The notes under the pieces are model-generated. The model was not told the DNA's origin. It did no database searches and worked only from the letters and a program-made list of their open reading frames with translations. Positions 8,059 through 16,747 of a stretch of DNA of 64,000 nt are shown piece by piece. Within the stretch, counting starts at the first letter, position 1, and each line of letters begins with the position of its first letter. The translations under genes were made by a program, and so were the position numbers. Source of the stretch: Alicyclobacillaceae bacterium (lineage in GTDB: Bacteria > Bacillota > Bacilli > Kyrpidiales > Kyrpidiaceae); the NCBI GenBank assembly GCA_029961045.1, contig JASBVN010000014.1, positions 1-64,000 of the forward strand, in the 5' to 3' direction.

Positions 8059-9264
8059 TCAAATCGCCTGTAGAGCTTGCAACACATCCGCTTTCAAATC
8101 GTCGATATGCTCAAGTCCGACCGAGAAGCGCACGAAATTGGGTGGGATCCCTGCAATCCGCATTTGCTCCTCCGTCATTACTCCTCGCCACATCGCTGCT
8201 GTGTGTACCACCAGAGAATCAACCCCGCCCAGGCTGACGGCGTTATACGGCAGTTTGAGGGCAGAAACAAAACGCTCAGTAGCCTCATATCCACCTTTGA
8301 TTGCAAAGGCGATTACCGCGCCGAACCCCCGCATCTGACGTTTCGCCAATTCGTGTTGCGGATGACTCGCCAGACCGGGGTAATACACCCGCTCAATCTG
8401 CGGCTGCGCCTCCAAAAACTCGGCCAAGGCAAGGGCGTTGGCGTTGATGCGTTCGACTCGAATAGGTAGTGTACGCAGACCGCGCAATAGCAACCAAGCG
8501 TCCATCGGCGAGAGAACCGAGCCTATGGAGATATGCGTGCGCCAAATACGCTCCGCTAGCTCATGGCTGGTGCAGATGACGCCGCCTATTAAATCATGGT
8601 GTCCACCTAAATATTTAGTGGCGCTGTGCACGACCACATCGGCGCCGAGATCATGGGGACGCTGATTGATTGGCGACGCGAACGTGTTGTCGGCCACGAC
8701 GATGATTCCACGCGGACGGGCTAGTTCCGCCACAGCGGCGATATCGGTCACCACCAAAGTGGGATTGGCCGGTGACTCCACCATGATGAGCTTTGTGTTT
8801 GGCCGAATCGCATCGGCAAACGCTGTGACGTCGGCTTGCTCGACCAAGGTGACTTCGACCCCAAACCGCGGCAGCAACTCGTCCATGATCTTGGCAGTGC
8901 TCATATAATGCCGCGTCTGGGCGATAACATGATCGCCTGCGCTGACGAGGGCTAGAAGGGTTGTGGAAATTGCCCCCATCCCCGAGCCGGTTACCAGCGC
9001 CGTTTCTGTGCCTTCCAGTTCGGCCATCACCTTCTCTACGCGTTCATGCACTGGATTGCCGTAACGTGTGTAGTACCGGGGATGGTGAGGGGTTTTCGCC
9101 ATGTCCGCAAATTCGGCGGCATTTTGTGCACGGAACGTAGCAGAGTAATAAATCGCCGGGGCTACCGTGCCGTCGTTGGACACCTCATCATCGGAATGTA
9201 TCACTAGGGTTTCGTTGTGGAATCCACCGGAGCCCAATCCTTCATGACGATCACGTTTGTTCAT
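8059..9264 (-). CDS. Cys/Met-metabolism PLP-dependent enzyme (cystathionine gamma-synthase/lyase family)
   Basis: This is a fold-type I PLP enzyme of the trans-sulfuration family (cystathionine gamma-synthase, gamma- or beta-lyase, or O-acetylhomoserine sulfhydrylase). It has 401 residues, the expected length. The PLP lysine lies in HSATKYLGGH, and the PLP phosphate-contact region TGSGMGAIST and the aspartate in VVADNTFASP are present. The exact reaction within the family cannot be decided. The ATG at 9264 is preceded by GAGGAGGAAGGAG; a longer reading frame upstream has no ribosome site. Composition resembles ytxJ more than the GC-rich neighbours. Confidence 0.87.
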   Translation of the reverse strand: MNKRDRHEGLGSGGFHNETLVIHSDDEVSNDGTVAPAIYYSATFRAQNAAEFADMAKTPHHPRYYTRYGNPVHERVEKVMAELEGTETALVTGSGMGAISTTLLALVSAGDHVIAQTRHYMSTAKIMDELLPRFGVEVTLVEQADVTAFADAIRPNTKLIMVESPANPTLVVTDIAAVAELARPRGIIVVADNTFASPINQRPHDLGADVVVHSATKYLGGHHDLIGGVICTSHELAERIWRTHISIGSVLSPMDAWLLLRGLRTLPIRVERINANALALAEFLEAQPQIERVYYPGLASHPQHELAKRQMRGFGAVIAFAIKGGYEATERFVSALKLPYNAVSLGGVDSLVVHTAAMWRGVMTEEQMRIAGIPPNFVRFSVGLEHIDDLKADVLQALQAI

Positions 9265-9381
9265 GCTCTCCTTCCTCCTCGTATCAGGCTCAAGCGCCGC
9301 GTGAAGAACGCCAACCCTCTTTTCCAGCTTCTCACGAGCTTCGCCCAGCAAGCGCAAGCTCGGTTGGGAGACGATGAAAAC

Positions 9382-9409
9382 CATATACAATTTCGCGATG
9401 AAGGATCAA
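9382..9409 (-). promoter_or_regulatory. Candidate promoter for the Cys/Met PLP enzyme
   Basis: Reading the minus strand, TTGATC is followed after 16 bases by TATATG, about 115 bases upstream of the start codon. Each hexamer matches the sigma-A consensus at four of six positions. Confidence 0.3.
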
Positions 9410-9492
9410 AATACCTTGTCGCTCCTGGACTTCCCATCCGTTCAGCGCCGGCGGCCCCTCTCTGGGCCAAGTGAAACGGCGCGCACTCCCAC

Positions 9493-9530
9493 GGCTCCGG
9501 TCCGCATATACATAGACCGGAGCCTTTTCG
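9493..9530 (+). terminator. Terminator-like hairpin upstream of sigK
   Basis: A perfect 10-bp stem (GGCTCCGGTC at 9493-9502 pairing with GACCGGAGCC at 9515-9524) is followed by TTTTCG on the plus strand. No plus-strand gene ends here. It may insulate sigK, act as an attenuator in its leader, or be a relic of a lost gene. Confidence 0.5.
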
Positions 9531-9564
9531 CGTTTGGTCCGTCTGTACGGGAGGTGGTCCGGCG

Positions 9565-10278
9565 GTGGGAATGATGGCGCTGTTGGCCCTGATGGTGCGC
9601 GAACTCGCCCTGTTTGTATCGTACATCAAGAATCATGCCTTTCCCCAGCCCCTTTCCGAAGAGGAAGAGGAACACTACCTCAAACAGATGGCGGAAGGGG
9701 ATGAGCGGGCGCGCAACGTTTTAATCGAACACAACCTGCGCCTTGTCGCCCATATCGTTAAAAAGTTTGAAAACACCGGCGAGGATACGGAAGATTTGAT
9801 TTCCATCGGGACCATCGGGTTGATTAAAGCGATCGAGAGTTTCCAGCCGAATAAGGGCACCAAATTGGCGACCTATGCGGCACGGTGCATCGAAAACGAG
9901 ATTCTCATGCATTTGCGGGCGATGAAGAAGACTCGAAAGGACGTCTCCCTGCACGATCCCATCGGAATGGACAAGGAGGGCAACGAGGTCACGCTCCTGG
10001 ATATTTTGCGGAGCGACGCGGATGATGTGGTGGACATCGTGGAAATGAAGCTGGAGAAGCGACAGATTTACGAGAAACTTCGCGAGTTGGATGAACGGGA
10101 ACAGGAGGTCATCCGGGGGCGGTTCGGACTGCCCGACGGAGAAGAAAAAACCCAGCGCGAAATTGCGGAAGAATTGGGGATCTCCCGTTCGTATGTTTCG
10201 CGCATCGAAAAAAGGGCTTTGATGAAGTTGCTCCACGATCTGCGGCCAAGAAAACGGGGCGTGCGGGACGAGCGATGA
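9565..10278 (+). CDS. sigK: Mother-cell sporulation sigma factor SigK precursor
   Basis: This sigma-70 family factor directs late mother-cell transcription (coat, crust and spore maturation genes). It is made as inactive pro-SigK and cleaved by SpoIVFB in the forespore membrane. The 237-residue protein begins with a hydrophobic pro-sequence ([19 protein letters not shown]) followed by AFPQPLS at the processing region. Region 2 ([28 protein letters not shown]) and the C-terminal helix-turn-helix in region 4 ([21 protein letters not shown]) are intact. The gene is continuous, with no skin-like insertion. The GTG at 9565 follows GGGAGGTGG; ATGs at 9571 and 9574 are alternatives. Confidence 0.95.
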   Translation: MGMMALLALMVRELALFVSYIKNHAFPQPLSEEEEEHYLKQMAEGDERARNVLIEHNLRLVAHIVKKFENTGEDTEDLISIGTIGLIKAIESFQPNKGTKLATYAARCIENEILMHLRAMKKTRKDVSLHDPIGMDKEGNEVTLLDILRSDADDVVDIVEMKLEKRQIYEKLRELDEREQEVIRGRFGLPDGEEKTQREIAEELGISRSYVSRIEKRALMKLLHDLRPRKRGVRDER

Positions 10279-10300
10279 GGTGATCCATGATAAGATGTTG

Positions 10301-10342
10301 AAAAAAGGGCCGTCCCGAAATGCGGTTTCGGGGACAGCCCCT
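10301..10342 (-). terminator. Terminator of the SASP gene
   Basis: On the minus strand a hairpin (GGGCTGTCCCCGAAA against TTTCGGGACGGCCC) is followed directly by TTTTTT. It lies just downstream of the SASP stop codon, between that gene and sigK. Confidence 0.85.
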
Positions 10343-10357
10343 CCAGGGTGGACGCCG

Positions 10358-10588
10358 TCAAGGGGTTCCCGCAGGGGTTCGGCCGGCCAGTTGTTGTTCC
10401 GCCAGCGCGACCAACTTCCGGGTGATGTTGCCCCCGATCGCCCCGGTGTCCCGGGTGGTCATCGTTCCCCAGTATCCGTCGGAGGGCACCTGGATGCCGA
10501 GTTCCTGAGCCACTTCGTATTTCAATTGGTCCAGGGCCCGGTGCGCTCCGGGAACGACCGGAGTGTTGCGCTTTTGACCATACGCCAT
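10358..10588 (-). CDS. Alpha/beta-type small acid-soluble spore protein
   Basis: This spore-core DNA-binding protein saturates forespore DNA and protects it from UV and hydrolysis; it is degraded at germination by the GPR protease. The protein has 76 residues. The family hallmarks are seen: ALDQLKYEVAQELGI, containing the GPR cleavage context, then GYWGTMTTRDTGAIGGNITRKLV at residues 38-60. GGGAGGCG precedes the ATG. Forespore sigma-G control is expected from the family, though I could not place a convincing sigma-G promoter in the short upstream region. Confidence 0.95.
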   Translation of the reverse strand: MAYGQKRNTPVVPGAHRALDQLKYEVAQELGIQVPSDGYWGTMTTRDTGAIGGNITRKLVALAEQQLAGRTPAGTP

Positions 10589-10730
10589 AGCATTCGCCTC
10601 CCGAGTTTTTTGACTTATCGTTTCCGATCTTCTCCGGTCGTATGCGGTTCATAGCGTGCTCTGCCGGAGTGGGGAGGGGCGGGCAGGTGGTGCGGTGTTC
10701 TGTTACAGTTTTCCGAAAAGGAGGAGCGCG

Positions 10731-11435
10731 ATGGCAGGCCGGATTCTCGCCGTAAGCGACATCCACGGACTGTACGATGAATTTTGTGCCTTGTTGGACT
10801 TGGCCGGGTACCGGCCGGAAGAGGACCGGCTCGTACTGCTCGGCGATTACGTGGATCGGGGACCGAGGAGCCGGGAGGTGGTGGCGATGGTCCGGGAACT
10901 TTCCCGAAGGGGGGCCGTCGTCCTTCGCGGCAACCACGACGACATGTTTGTGAAATGGCTCCTCGAAGGCGACGACGCCTTTTGGAGAAGCGGCGGCCGG
11001 ACTACTGTGGAAAGCTATTTGGCCGGAGTCTGGGACGGACGGGACCGGGAGGCGGCCAGGAGGCTCATTCTCGAACGGCACAGCGAACACGTGGAGTTTT
11101 TGCGTTCCCTCCCCTATTTTTATGAAACCGAACAGCACATTTTCGTGCATGCCGGAATCAATCCGCTTTACGAAGACTGGAAACAGACCCCCCTCCGGGA
11201 AATGCTGTGGATTCGGGAGACGTTTTATAACCGTCCGGTAAGGACTGGAAAAGTGGTGGTCTTCGGTCATACTCCCTGCGTGTTTTTTCATGGCCGGCCG
11301 GACGTTTGGTTTGGCGGAGATAAGATCGGCGTAGACGGAGGAGCCGCATTCGGCCATCAATTGAATGGTCTCGCCGTGACCGGTGCCGGCTATGAGACGT
11401 ACGCGGTGAAGGTTTTCACTCGCCTGAACGGGTAG
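10731..11435 (+). CDS. PPP-family metallophosphoesterase (serine/threonine phosphatase or diadenosine tetraphosphatase-like)
   Basis: This calcineurin-like phosphoesterase of the bacterial PPP group resembles PrpE/ApaH proteins. It has 234 residues. The dinuclear-metal ligands are all present: SDIHG near residue 10, GDYVDRG near 39, GNHDD near 65, HAGIN near 139 and GHTP near 178. The substrate could be phosphoprotein or Ap4A. The ATG at 10731 is preceded by AAAAGGAGGAGCG. It stands alone between the SASP gene and a strong promoter for a small zinc-ribbon gene. Confidence 0.85.
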   Translation: MAGRILAVSDIHGLYDEFCALLDLAGYRPEEDRLVLLGDYVDRGPRSREVVAMVRELSRRGAVVLRGNHDDMFVKWLLEGDDAFWRSGGRTTVESYLAGVWDGRDREAARRLILERHSEHVEFLRSLPYFYETEQHIFVHAGINPLYEDWKQTPLREMLWIRETFYNRPVRTGKVVVFGHTPCVFFHGRPDVWFGGDKIGVDGGAAFGHQLNGLAVTGAGYETYAVKVFTRLNG

Positions 11436-11503
11436 AGGCGGCCGCGTGGCGTTTCGGCGCCGAACCGTCACAAACGCTTCACAAAAATCCTGTTGTATTA
11501 CAC

Positions 11504-11532
11504 TTTACAGAGCAACGGTGCAGTGTTATAAT
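11504..11532 (+). promoter_or_regulatory. Near-consensus sigma-A promoter of the small zinc-ribbon gene
   Basis: TTTACA at 11504-11509 and TATAAT at 11527-11532 are separated by 17 bases, 38 bases upstream of the start codon. It is among the best promoter matches in the window. Confidence 0.8.
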
Positions 11533-11570
11533 ACAGCCAAGAACAAGGGAACGACCTGGAGGGGACCTCG

Positions 11571-11708
11571 ATGATCGCGGTGATGGAGTTTTACACCAAT
11601 ATCCCGAAGAAGCAGTGCGTGGTGTGCGGCAACGAGTTTGAAGAACAGCACGAATCGTATGCCACGGAATGTGAACACTGCATCAACATCATTCAAGCCG
11701 ACGAATAA
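11571..11708 (+). CDS. 45-residue zinc-ribbon protein, YhfH-like
   Basis: This tiny protein contains two CxxC pairs (C16/C19 in CVVCG and C36/C39 in CEHC) separated by a short EEQHES segment, so it should bind one zinc. The N-terminal FYTNIPKK resembles, from memory, the YhfH-like family of small Bacillus proteins of unknown function. An excellent ribosome site (TGGAGGGG) and a near-consensus promoter support it as a real, well expressed gene. No function can be assigned. It is followed by a hairpin and T-run. Confidence 0.75.
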   Translation: MIAVMEFYTNIPKKQCVVCGNEFEEQHESYATECEHCINIIQADE

Positions 11709-11749
11709 GAGGACGGACAAAGGGGCGGTAGAGGGGCGCCTTTTTCTCG

Positions 11750-11788
11750 AAACGCGGCGACGGGATCATCCCGTTGGCTGCGTTTTTG
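11750..11788 (+). terminator. Terminator of the small zinc-ribbon gene
   Basis: An interrupted hairpin (outer AAACGC/GCGTTT, inner ACGGGA/TCCCGT) is followed by TTTTT. It overlaps the 3' end of the convergent PIG-L gene. Confidence 0.5.
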
Positions 11789-13193
11789 TTTCCGTCCAAA
11801 TCCATCTCCAGGGAGAGCGATCCGCAATCCGGTCGCCGACGCGCGTGTCTGCCTCCAACATCAATCCCTGAACGCCGTGGAGAAGGGATACGGGCAAAGC
11901 GACCCACATTCGATCTCCTGAGAGAAGGGCGCGGGGAACGCCCGGGTCGTCGACGGGGGGAAGGCGGTCTGCGTGTACGGTATTGTCGGAGATGTACAGG
12001 TCGATCTCTTCCGTCCTCCCTTCCTGGTAGAACAGACGGGCGTGAACGCCGTAGGTCACGGATGGGGCGGGGGGTTTCCGGGTTTGGATGCCGATGTACC
12101 ACCCGTCGGGCGCACGGACGGAGGACACCGTGTGGATGTCGGCGGCTCCTTTCCACTGAAGGCCCACGTTGTCCCGGACGGCGTCTCGAAACAGCAGGTA
12201 GGGGCTATTTGGCGCCTCCAGGTCGGGCTTCTCGTCCACCGGGAGGATGGGGTCCGGAACTTGGCCCAAAAGGTCGTTTCGGCGGACAAAAGCTTCGAGA
12301 AACGGGCCGATGACCCGGATTTGAGAGATGTATTGCCGGATGGCGATAAATTTTTTTTCTTCTTCCCCTTCGGAGAGAGGCAAGGAAAACCAGGCGTTTC
12401 CCGTCTGGGTCAGGGCCTTCGGCGGGACGAGGGCCCGAAAAGGTTCGTACATCCAGGGGACGGGATAATCGCCCCGGTGCACCAGGTAGGTCCACTGTCG
12501 GACTTCTTTTCCGAACCGGTACAGGGCACACTTGACAAAGGCCGACGCGGCCCAGTGGTCGGGATGCTGGTCAAAAGGATCCGGGTACACGATATCCGAA
12601 GGGTGGAACTGCTCCATCACATCGGACAAAAGTTGCACCAGTGCCGTACCCGTATACGGCGTCCCCGGGCGATACCCGAAAGAATAAGGAACCTCGGTGG
12701 CGCCGTTCAGCCCCCGGTAGGGGCGATTTGCGGCCCAGTGATCTTCCCACAGCCGGTGCAGGCCGCCGTCTGGAAATCCGAAGAAGAGCGTGTGTCCTTC
12801 GGGGAGGCCCAGGATTTTCATCGCCGCGAGGGTTTCCTGCCGGCGCAGCTCGCCGAGCCGCCGGTAATCGGCCGGAGAGGGGGAGCGCACGGCGAAAGCG
12901 TGTTCGGCGGCTCGCCGGTAGCCGTCCCCGCAAGTGAGAAGAACGACGCTTATTTCTTTTCCCGCCGCTAAGGCTTGCTGGATCAGGCCGGCTCCGCCGA
13001 GCGTTTCGTCATCGGGATGAGGGGCGATGAACAGGATTCGATCGCCAAAATGTCCGATATCGACAGCCGGGGGCAAGCCGGCGGGACGGATCCAGTCGAA
13101 CAGGTAAGGGTAAAACCAGGCCGTCCCCAATCCCGCCGTCAACAGAACGACGGCGGCGAGCCGGACGATTTGTCGAAGGGCCATGGGCTCCAT
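11766..13193 (-). CDS. Membrane-anchored PIG-L/LmbE family deacetylase
   Basis: This zinc-dependent N-acetyl-sugar deacetylase-like protein has 475 residues. An N-terminal signal anchor (IVRLAAVVLLTAGLGTAWF) places the catalytic domain outside the membrane. The domain begins with the family motif APHPDDETLGG and carries the second metal motif FDQHPDHW; together they give the His-Asp-Asp and His ligands. A C-terminal extension of about 190 residues has no recognised domain. The ATG at 13193 has the best spacing to GGGGAGGG; an ATG 9 bases upstream is too close. In bacilli the family includes BshB, but the membrane anchor and extension argue against that role here. Confidence 0.8.
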   Translation of the reverse strand: MEPMALRQIVRLAAVVLLTAGLGTAWFYPYLFDWIRPAGLPPAVDIGHFGDRILFIAPHPDDETLGGAGLIQQALAAGKEISVVLLTCGDGYRRAAEHAFAVRSPSPADYRRLGELRRQETLAAMKILGLPEGHTLFFGFPDGGLHRLWEDHWAANRPYRGLNGATEVPYSFGYRPGTPYTGTALVQLLSDVMEQFHPSDIVYPDPFDQHPDHWAASAFVKCALYRFGKEVRQWTYLVHRGDYPVPWMYEPFRALVPPKALTQTGNAWFSLPLSEGEEEKKFIAIRQYISQIRVIGPFLEAFVRRNDLLGQVPDPILPVDEKPDLEAPNSPYLLFRDAVRDNVGLQWKGAADIHTVSSVRAPDGWYIGIQTRKPPAPSVTYGVHARLFYQEGRTEEIDLYISDNTVHADRLPPVDDPGVPRALLSGDRMWVALPVSLLHGVQGLMLEADTRVGDRIADRSPWRWIWTETKTQPTG

Positions 13194-13294
13194 GGATCGC
13201 ATCCCTCCCCTGCGGTTGAACGGTTCAACCCCCCGCCGAAGTGGCGATGATGCGAAAATGACGCTCACGATGAGTATGGTCGGCTCCGCGGGGC

Positions 13295-14032
13295 TTAACG
13301 CCTGTCCGTCCGCGGGAGGAGGGAGCGGATTTTGGTCACCAGCAAATCGATGGCCACTTGGTTGCGCCCGCCCTCGGGGATGATGAGATCGGCATAGCGT
13401 TTGGTGGGCTCGACGAACTGGAGGTGCATCGGCCGGACGACGGTCAAATACTGATGGATCACCGATTCGATGGTCCGGCCCCGGTAGCGGATGTCCCGAA
13501 GAATGCGCCGGATCACCCGGACGTCCGGATCGGTGTCGACAAAGATCTTGATATCCATCAGGTCGCGGAGCCGTTTGTCGTCCAATACCAGTATGCCTTC
13601 CAGGACGATCACGTCTTTGGCTTCCACCCGGATGGTCTGCGGCAACCGGGTGTGCTGTTCAAAAGAATAAACCGGCTTATCGATGGGTTGCCGCCGCAGC
13701 AGACGGCAGATGTGGTCGTACAGCAGATCATTGTCAAAGGCGTCGGGATGGTCGTAGTTCACTTTGCGCCGCTGTTCCATGGTCAAGTGACTCTGGTCCC
13801 GGTAGTAGGCATCCTGTTCCACGACGACGAGGTTTTTTTGGTTGACGTGCCGGGCGATGGCCCGGGCGACCGACGATTTGCCGGAGCCTGTGCCGCCGGC
13901 GATGCCGATCAGGACCGGGCGGCGCCGAGTCGCCGGGGACGGTTCGCCGGGCCTCGCCGGCGGCAGCGGCTTTCCCCGCCTCCAATCTTCCCGGCGATTT
14001 CCGCCGGGCTGCTCGGTGTGGCTTCTCCTCAT
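13295..14032 (-). CDS. udk: Uridine kinase
   Basis: This enzyme phosphorylates uridine or cytidine to UMP or CMP in pyrimidine salvage. The protein has 245 residues, with an Arg/Pro-rich N-terminal extension of about 38 residues not usual in Udk. The core follows: P-loop [14 protein letters not shown], the [14 protein letters not shown] substrate segment, NYDHPDAFD, the IVLEGILVL Walker B-like strand and the [13 protein letters not shown] lid. GAGGG seven bases upstream of the ATG supports the long start. It lies 15 bases after mltG on the minus strand and is probably cotranscribed with it. Confidence 0.92.
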   Translation of the reverse strand: MRRSHTEQPGGNRREDWRRGKPLPPARPGEPSPATRRRPVLIGIAGGTGSGKSSVARAIARHVNQKNLVVVEQDAYYRDQSHLTMEQRRKVNYDHPDAFDNDLLYDHICRLLRRQPIDKPVYSFEQHTRLPQTIRVEAKDVIVLEGILVLDDKRLRDLMDIKIFVDTDPDVRVIRRILRDIRYRGRTIESVIHQYLTVVRPMHLQFVEPTKRYADLIIPEGGRNQVAIDLLVTKIRSLLPRTDRR

Positions 14033-14047
14033 GGTGCGCCCTCGCTT

Positions 14048-15091
14048 TTACGGTCGTGATGCCTGTGCTTTTTTTTCGTTGTCGAGGTGTTCGGCATAGG
14101 TTTGCGCAAAATAGTGTTCGCCCGATCCGTCTCCTTTGGCGACATAGTAATAATAGCTGTGGGAAGACGGGAATACGGCTGCCCGGATGGATTCGAGGCC
14201 CGGATTGGCGATCGGGCCGGGAGGAAGGCCCGTCCGGGCGTATGTGTTGTACGGGCTCGGCACTCGCAGGTCTTCGAAGGTCAGCACTTCTTTTTGGCCG
14301 ACGACATATTGGACCGTGGCATCGATTTGCAGGGGCATCGCGGGCCGTTGGGCCAACCGGTTGTAGATCACTCCGGCGATGATGGGCCGTTCGGCCGGCA
14401 CCTTGGCTTCGCGTTCCACCATGGAAGCGACCGTCATGATCTCGTGCCAGGTTCTACCCTCTTTCGCCGCCGTCTCCACCCAGGAAGGGGGGATGTGCCG
14501 TTCCAGGTTCCGAATCATTTGTTCGATCACGGTCCGGGGGGGCGTGCCTTTCATCCAAACATAAGTGTCCGGAAACAGATAGCCTTCCAGCCGGTGGCGG
14601 AAGGGGGCATCGGCGGGGATGGTCGACAGCAGGGGGCTTTCAAACCGCCCGTGGTCCACTTCCTGCAGAAAGGCTTCTCGGGAGCAAATGCCCCGGGACT
14701 CGAGGACCTTGGCCACCTGTTCCACCGTGTATCCTTCCGGGATGGTTATTCGGACGGAATCGGGGCTTGTCCGGCCCTCGGCGAGGGCGGCGGCCAGCCC
14801 CGGGATTCCCGTGCCGGGTGTGAGGCGGTACTGGCCGGCCTGTAGACGGGGGGCCAGACCGGTCGCCCAAACGTAAAACTGGAAGGCGGAGGTGTGCCGG
14901 ATCAGCCCGGCTTTCTGCAATTGGGCGGCAATTTCCGACACCGTGGAACCCGGGGCGACGGTCACGGTAACCGGCGCGGCGGGCGGAACCGGGCGAAACC
15001 ATGCGTACGCGGCGCCCAGCCCAATGGCCAGTAAAACGGCGCAACAGCCGATGATCCCGATTTTTCTCCAATCTAGTCGCACGGCTCGCAT
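14048..15091 (-). CDS. mltG: Endolytic murein transglycosylase
   Basis: MltG (YceG-like) cleaves nascent glycan strands at the membrane and helps set peptidoglycan chain length. The protein has 347 residues. An N-terminal membrane anchor (IIGCCAVLLAIGLGAAYAWF) is followed by a LysM-like segment (VTVTVAPGSTVSEIA) and the YceG catalytic domain. The catalytic glutamate lies in MTVASMVEREA, and the conserved LPPGPIANPGLESI block is present near the end. The ATG at 15091 was preferred over a GTG 21 bases upstream because of the GGGAG spacing. It overlaps the 3' end of the patatin gene. Confidence 0.93.
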   Translation of the reverse strand: MRAVRLDWRKIGIIGCCAVLLAIGLGAAYAWFRPVPPAAPVTVTVAPGSTVSEIAAQLQKAGLIRHTSAFQFYVWATGLAPRLQAGQYRLTPGTGIPGLAAALAEGRTSPDSVRITIPEGYTVEQVAKVLESRGICSREAFLQEVDHGRFESPLLSTIPADAPFRHRLEGYLFPDTYVWMKGTPPRTVIEQMIRNLERHIPPSWVETAAKEGRTWHEIMTVASMVEREAKVPAERPIIAGVIYNRLAQRPAMPLQIDATVQYVVGQKEVLTFEDLRVPSPYNTYARTGLPPGPIANPGLESIRAAVFPSSHSYYYYVAKGDGSGEHYFAQTYAEHLDNEKKAQASRP

Positions 15092-15876
15092 ACCCTTGTC
15101 TCCCGCCCGCACCGGGCCAACAGGGCGGTCAGATGTTCTTCTGCTTCCTTTTCACCCGCTTGGATACACTCTTGCATTTTGGTGACGTCAAGGGACAGGA
15201 TGTGCCCGACCTCGGGCCGGAGCACGAAATCGGCGTAACGGAGGTTCGTCCGGCGCAGGGCGACGGTCATAATCGAATAGGATCGGTAGAGGACTTCCAG
15301 CATGTTGCGGGGCTCGCGTTCCTCGTGTTCCCGTTCCACGTCCACCGCCACCACGACATCGACGCCGGCTTTTCGCGGCAAATCGGCCGGCAGGTTGTTC
15401 AGAACGCCGCCGTCGACCAACACCATGCCTTCATGGGAGACCGGGGCGAAGACGCCGGGGATGGATGTCGTGGCCCGTATGGCGAGAATCAGTTTGCCGC
15501 GCTCCCAAATGTAAGGCTCCCCCTTGACGAGGTCGACGGACACCGCCCGGAACGGAACCGGCAGTTCCTCGATGCGGACGTCCCCCAATCCTTTCTCTTG
15601 CAAGAGTTCCATGAACGCCCCCCGGAGCCGGTTCCCCGCCATGATGCCTCCTTTGCCCACCCCGATATCAACTAATTTATACCATGGATAAGACAGGATG
15701 AATTCTTCGATTTCTTCGATGTTGATGCCGGCGGCGACCAAGCCTCCGATCGCCCCCCCGATGCTCGTTCCGGCGATAAAATCCACCGGAATTCCGTGCC
15801 GTTTTAACACTTTCAAGACACCGATATGGGCGAGTCCTCTCACTGCTCCGCCGCCAAGGGCAAGACCGATGGTCAT
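15073..15876 (-). CDS. Patatin-like phospholipase, RssA/NTE family
   Basis: This is a serine lipid hydrolase of the patatin/NTE family. The protein has 267 residues. The oxyanion loop GGGAVRGLAHIG opens the domain, the nucleophile lies in GTSIGG and the catalytic aspartate in VDGGVLNN, giving the Ser-Asp dyad. There is no signal peptide, so it is cytoplasmic or membrane-associated. Substrate is unknown. It shares 19 bases with the start of mltG, suggesting patatin-mltG-udk form one transcription unit. Confidence 0.88.
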   Translation of the reverse strand: MTIGLALGGGAVRGLAHIGVLKVLKRHGIPVDFIAGTSIGGAIGGLVAAGINIEEIEEFILSYPWYKLVDIGVGKGGIMAGNRLRGAFMELLQEKGLGDVRIEELPVPFRAVSVDLVKGEPYIWERGKLILAIRATTSIPGVFAPVSHEGMVLVDGGVLNNLPADLPRKAGVDVVVAVDVEREHEEREPRNMLEVLYRSYSIMTVALRRTNLRYADFVLRPEVGHILSLDVTKMQECIQAGEKEAEEHLTALLARCGRETRVCEPCD

Positions 15877-16047
15877 CCGTCACCCCTCCGCTTCCTCCCG
15901 AGTCTCAGTTTTCATTCTATACGGTTTACCTCCGGATTCAAATCGGGAGTGCCCGATGACGGGAAGCGCGGATTTGGGGCGCAACAGAGAGGCGAGCGGA
16001 GTTCCGTCTCGCCGGCGGGCCGCCGGGTGCGGAGGCGGCCGGCGCTG

Positions 16048-16470
16048 TCACGTCCTTTCCAGTCCTAACATTCGGCGCTGGGTTTCGCTTAATATCATAA
16101 TTTTGGCAAAAGCTGTAGCCTTCACCGATCCGTCCGTTCCGGTGATCCTCGCTTCGATGTCGATGACGCGCCGGGTTTTTCGAAGCGGGTGAGCTCTGAC
16201 TTCCAGGGTTTCGCCGTGTCGAATCGGTTGCCGGAACTGGACGTTGAGTTCGGCGGTGACCCCCACCAGGCCCATATAATAGGCCACGTAAGCCGCCGCC
16301 TCGTCCAGGACGGCGCACGTGATCCCGCCGTGCTGGATGCCGGGCCATCCTCCGTGCCAATCGTCCGATTGGAATACCGCCCGAACCCCTTCCCCTTCTC
16401 CGCGCTCAAATCGGATATGTAATCCCCGGGGATTGTCAGGGCCGCAAACAAAACACCGTTCAGTTCCCAT
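16048..16470 (-). CDS. PaaI-family hotdog thioesterase
   Basis: This is a small acyl-CoA thioesterase of the PaaI/YigI hotdog group. It has 140 residues. It starts with a Cys-containing CFVCGPDNPRGLHIRF segment, frequent in this subgroup, and carries the hotdog helix signature QHGGITCAVLDEAAAYV with a catalytic-type aspartate/glutamate. The ATG at 16470 follows GCAGGTG. The acyl substrate is unknown. It stands alone on the minus strand, divergent from comB. Confidence 0.82.
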   Translation of the reverse strand: MGTERCFVCGPDNPRGLHIRFERGEGEGVRAVFQSDDWHGGWPGIQHGGITCAVLDEAAAYVAYYMGLVGVTAELNVQFRQPIRHGETLEVRAHPLRKTRRVIDIEARITGTDGSVKATAFAKIMILSETQRRMLGLERT

Positions 16471-16747
16471 CGCGTGTTCACCTGCTCGACTTTGAGTGGG
16501 ATTTGCCAGCATTATAACAAAAAATGCTTGGGTTCGTATGGATGGTCGGGCCGTGTCGAGAAACTCTTCCCGTTCGACCGATCAGGAGGACCGGTGAATT
16601 TTGTGGTAAAATAGAAAGCGGTCAAAAAATATCGACGTCAGTCCCGAACACGAAACGGTGGGGCGTTGAGCGGGCGTGGCCGCCGGAAAATTCAAAATCG
16701 GCTTCCCGGCGCGGAGCCGGGGGCCGCACGAAAGGTCGAAGGGATGA

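Larger units (their letters stand above)
9265..9564. other. Gap of about 300 bases between a PLP-enzyme gene and sigK
   Basis: No convincing gene is seen here. The stretch contains the leader and a weak candidate promoter of the minus-strand PLP enzyme, then a terminator-like hairpin oriented toward sigK (9493-9530). The sigK promoter should lie here but no confident sigma-E site was found. Confidence 0.6.

Noticed and set aside
9265-9390. 42-residue N-terminal extension of the Cys/Met PLP enzyme
   Set aside because: No ribosome site precedes it, the sequence does not resemble the family and a GAGGAGGAAGGAG sits directly before the internal ATG.
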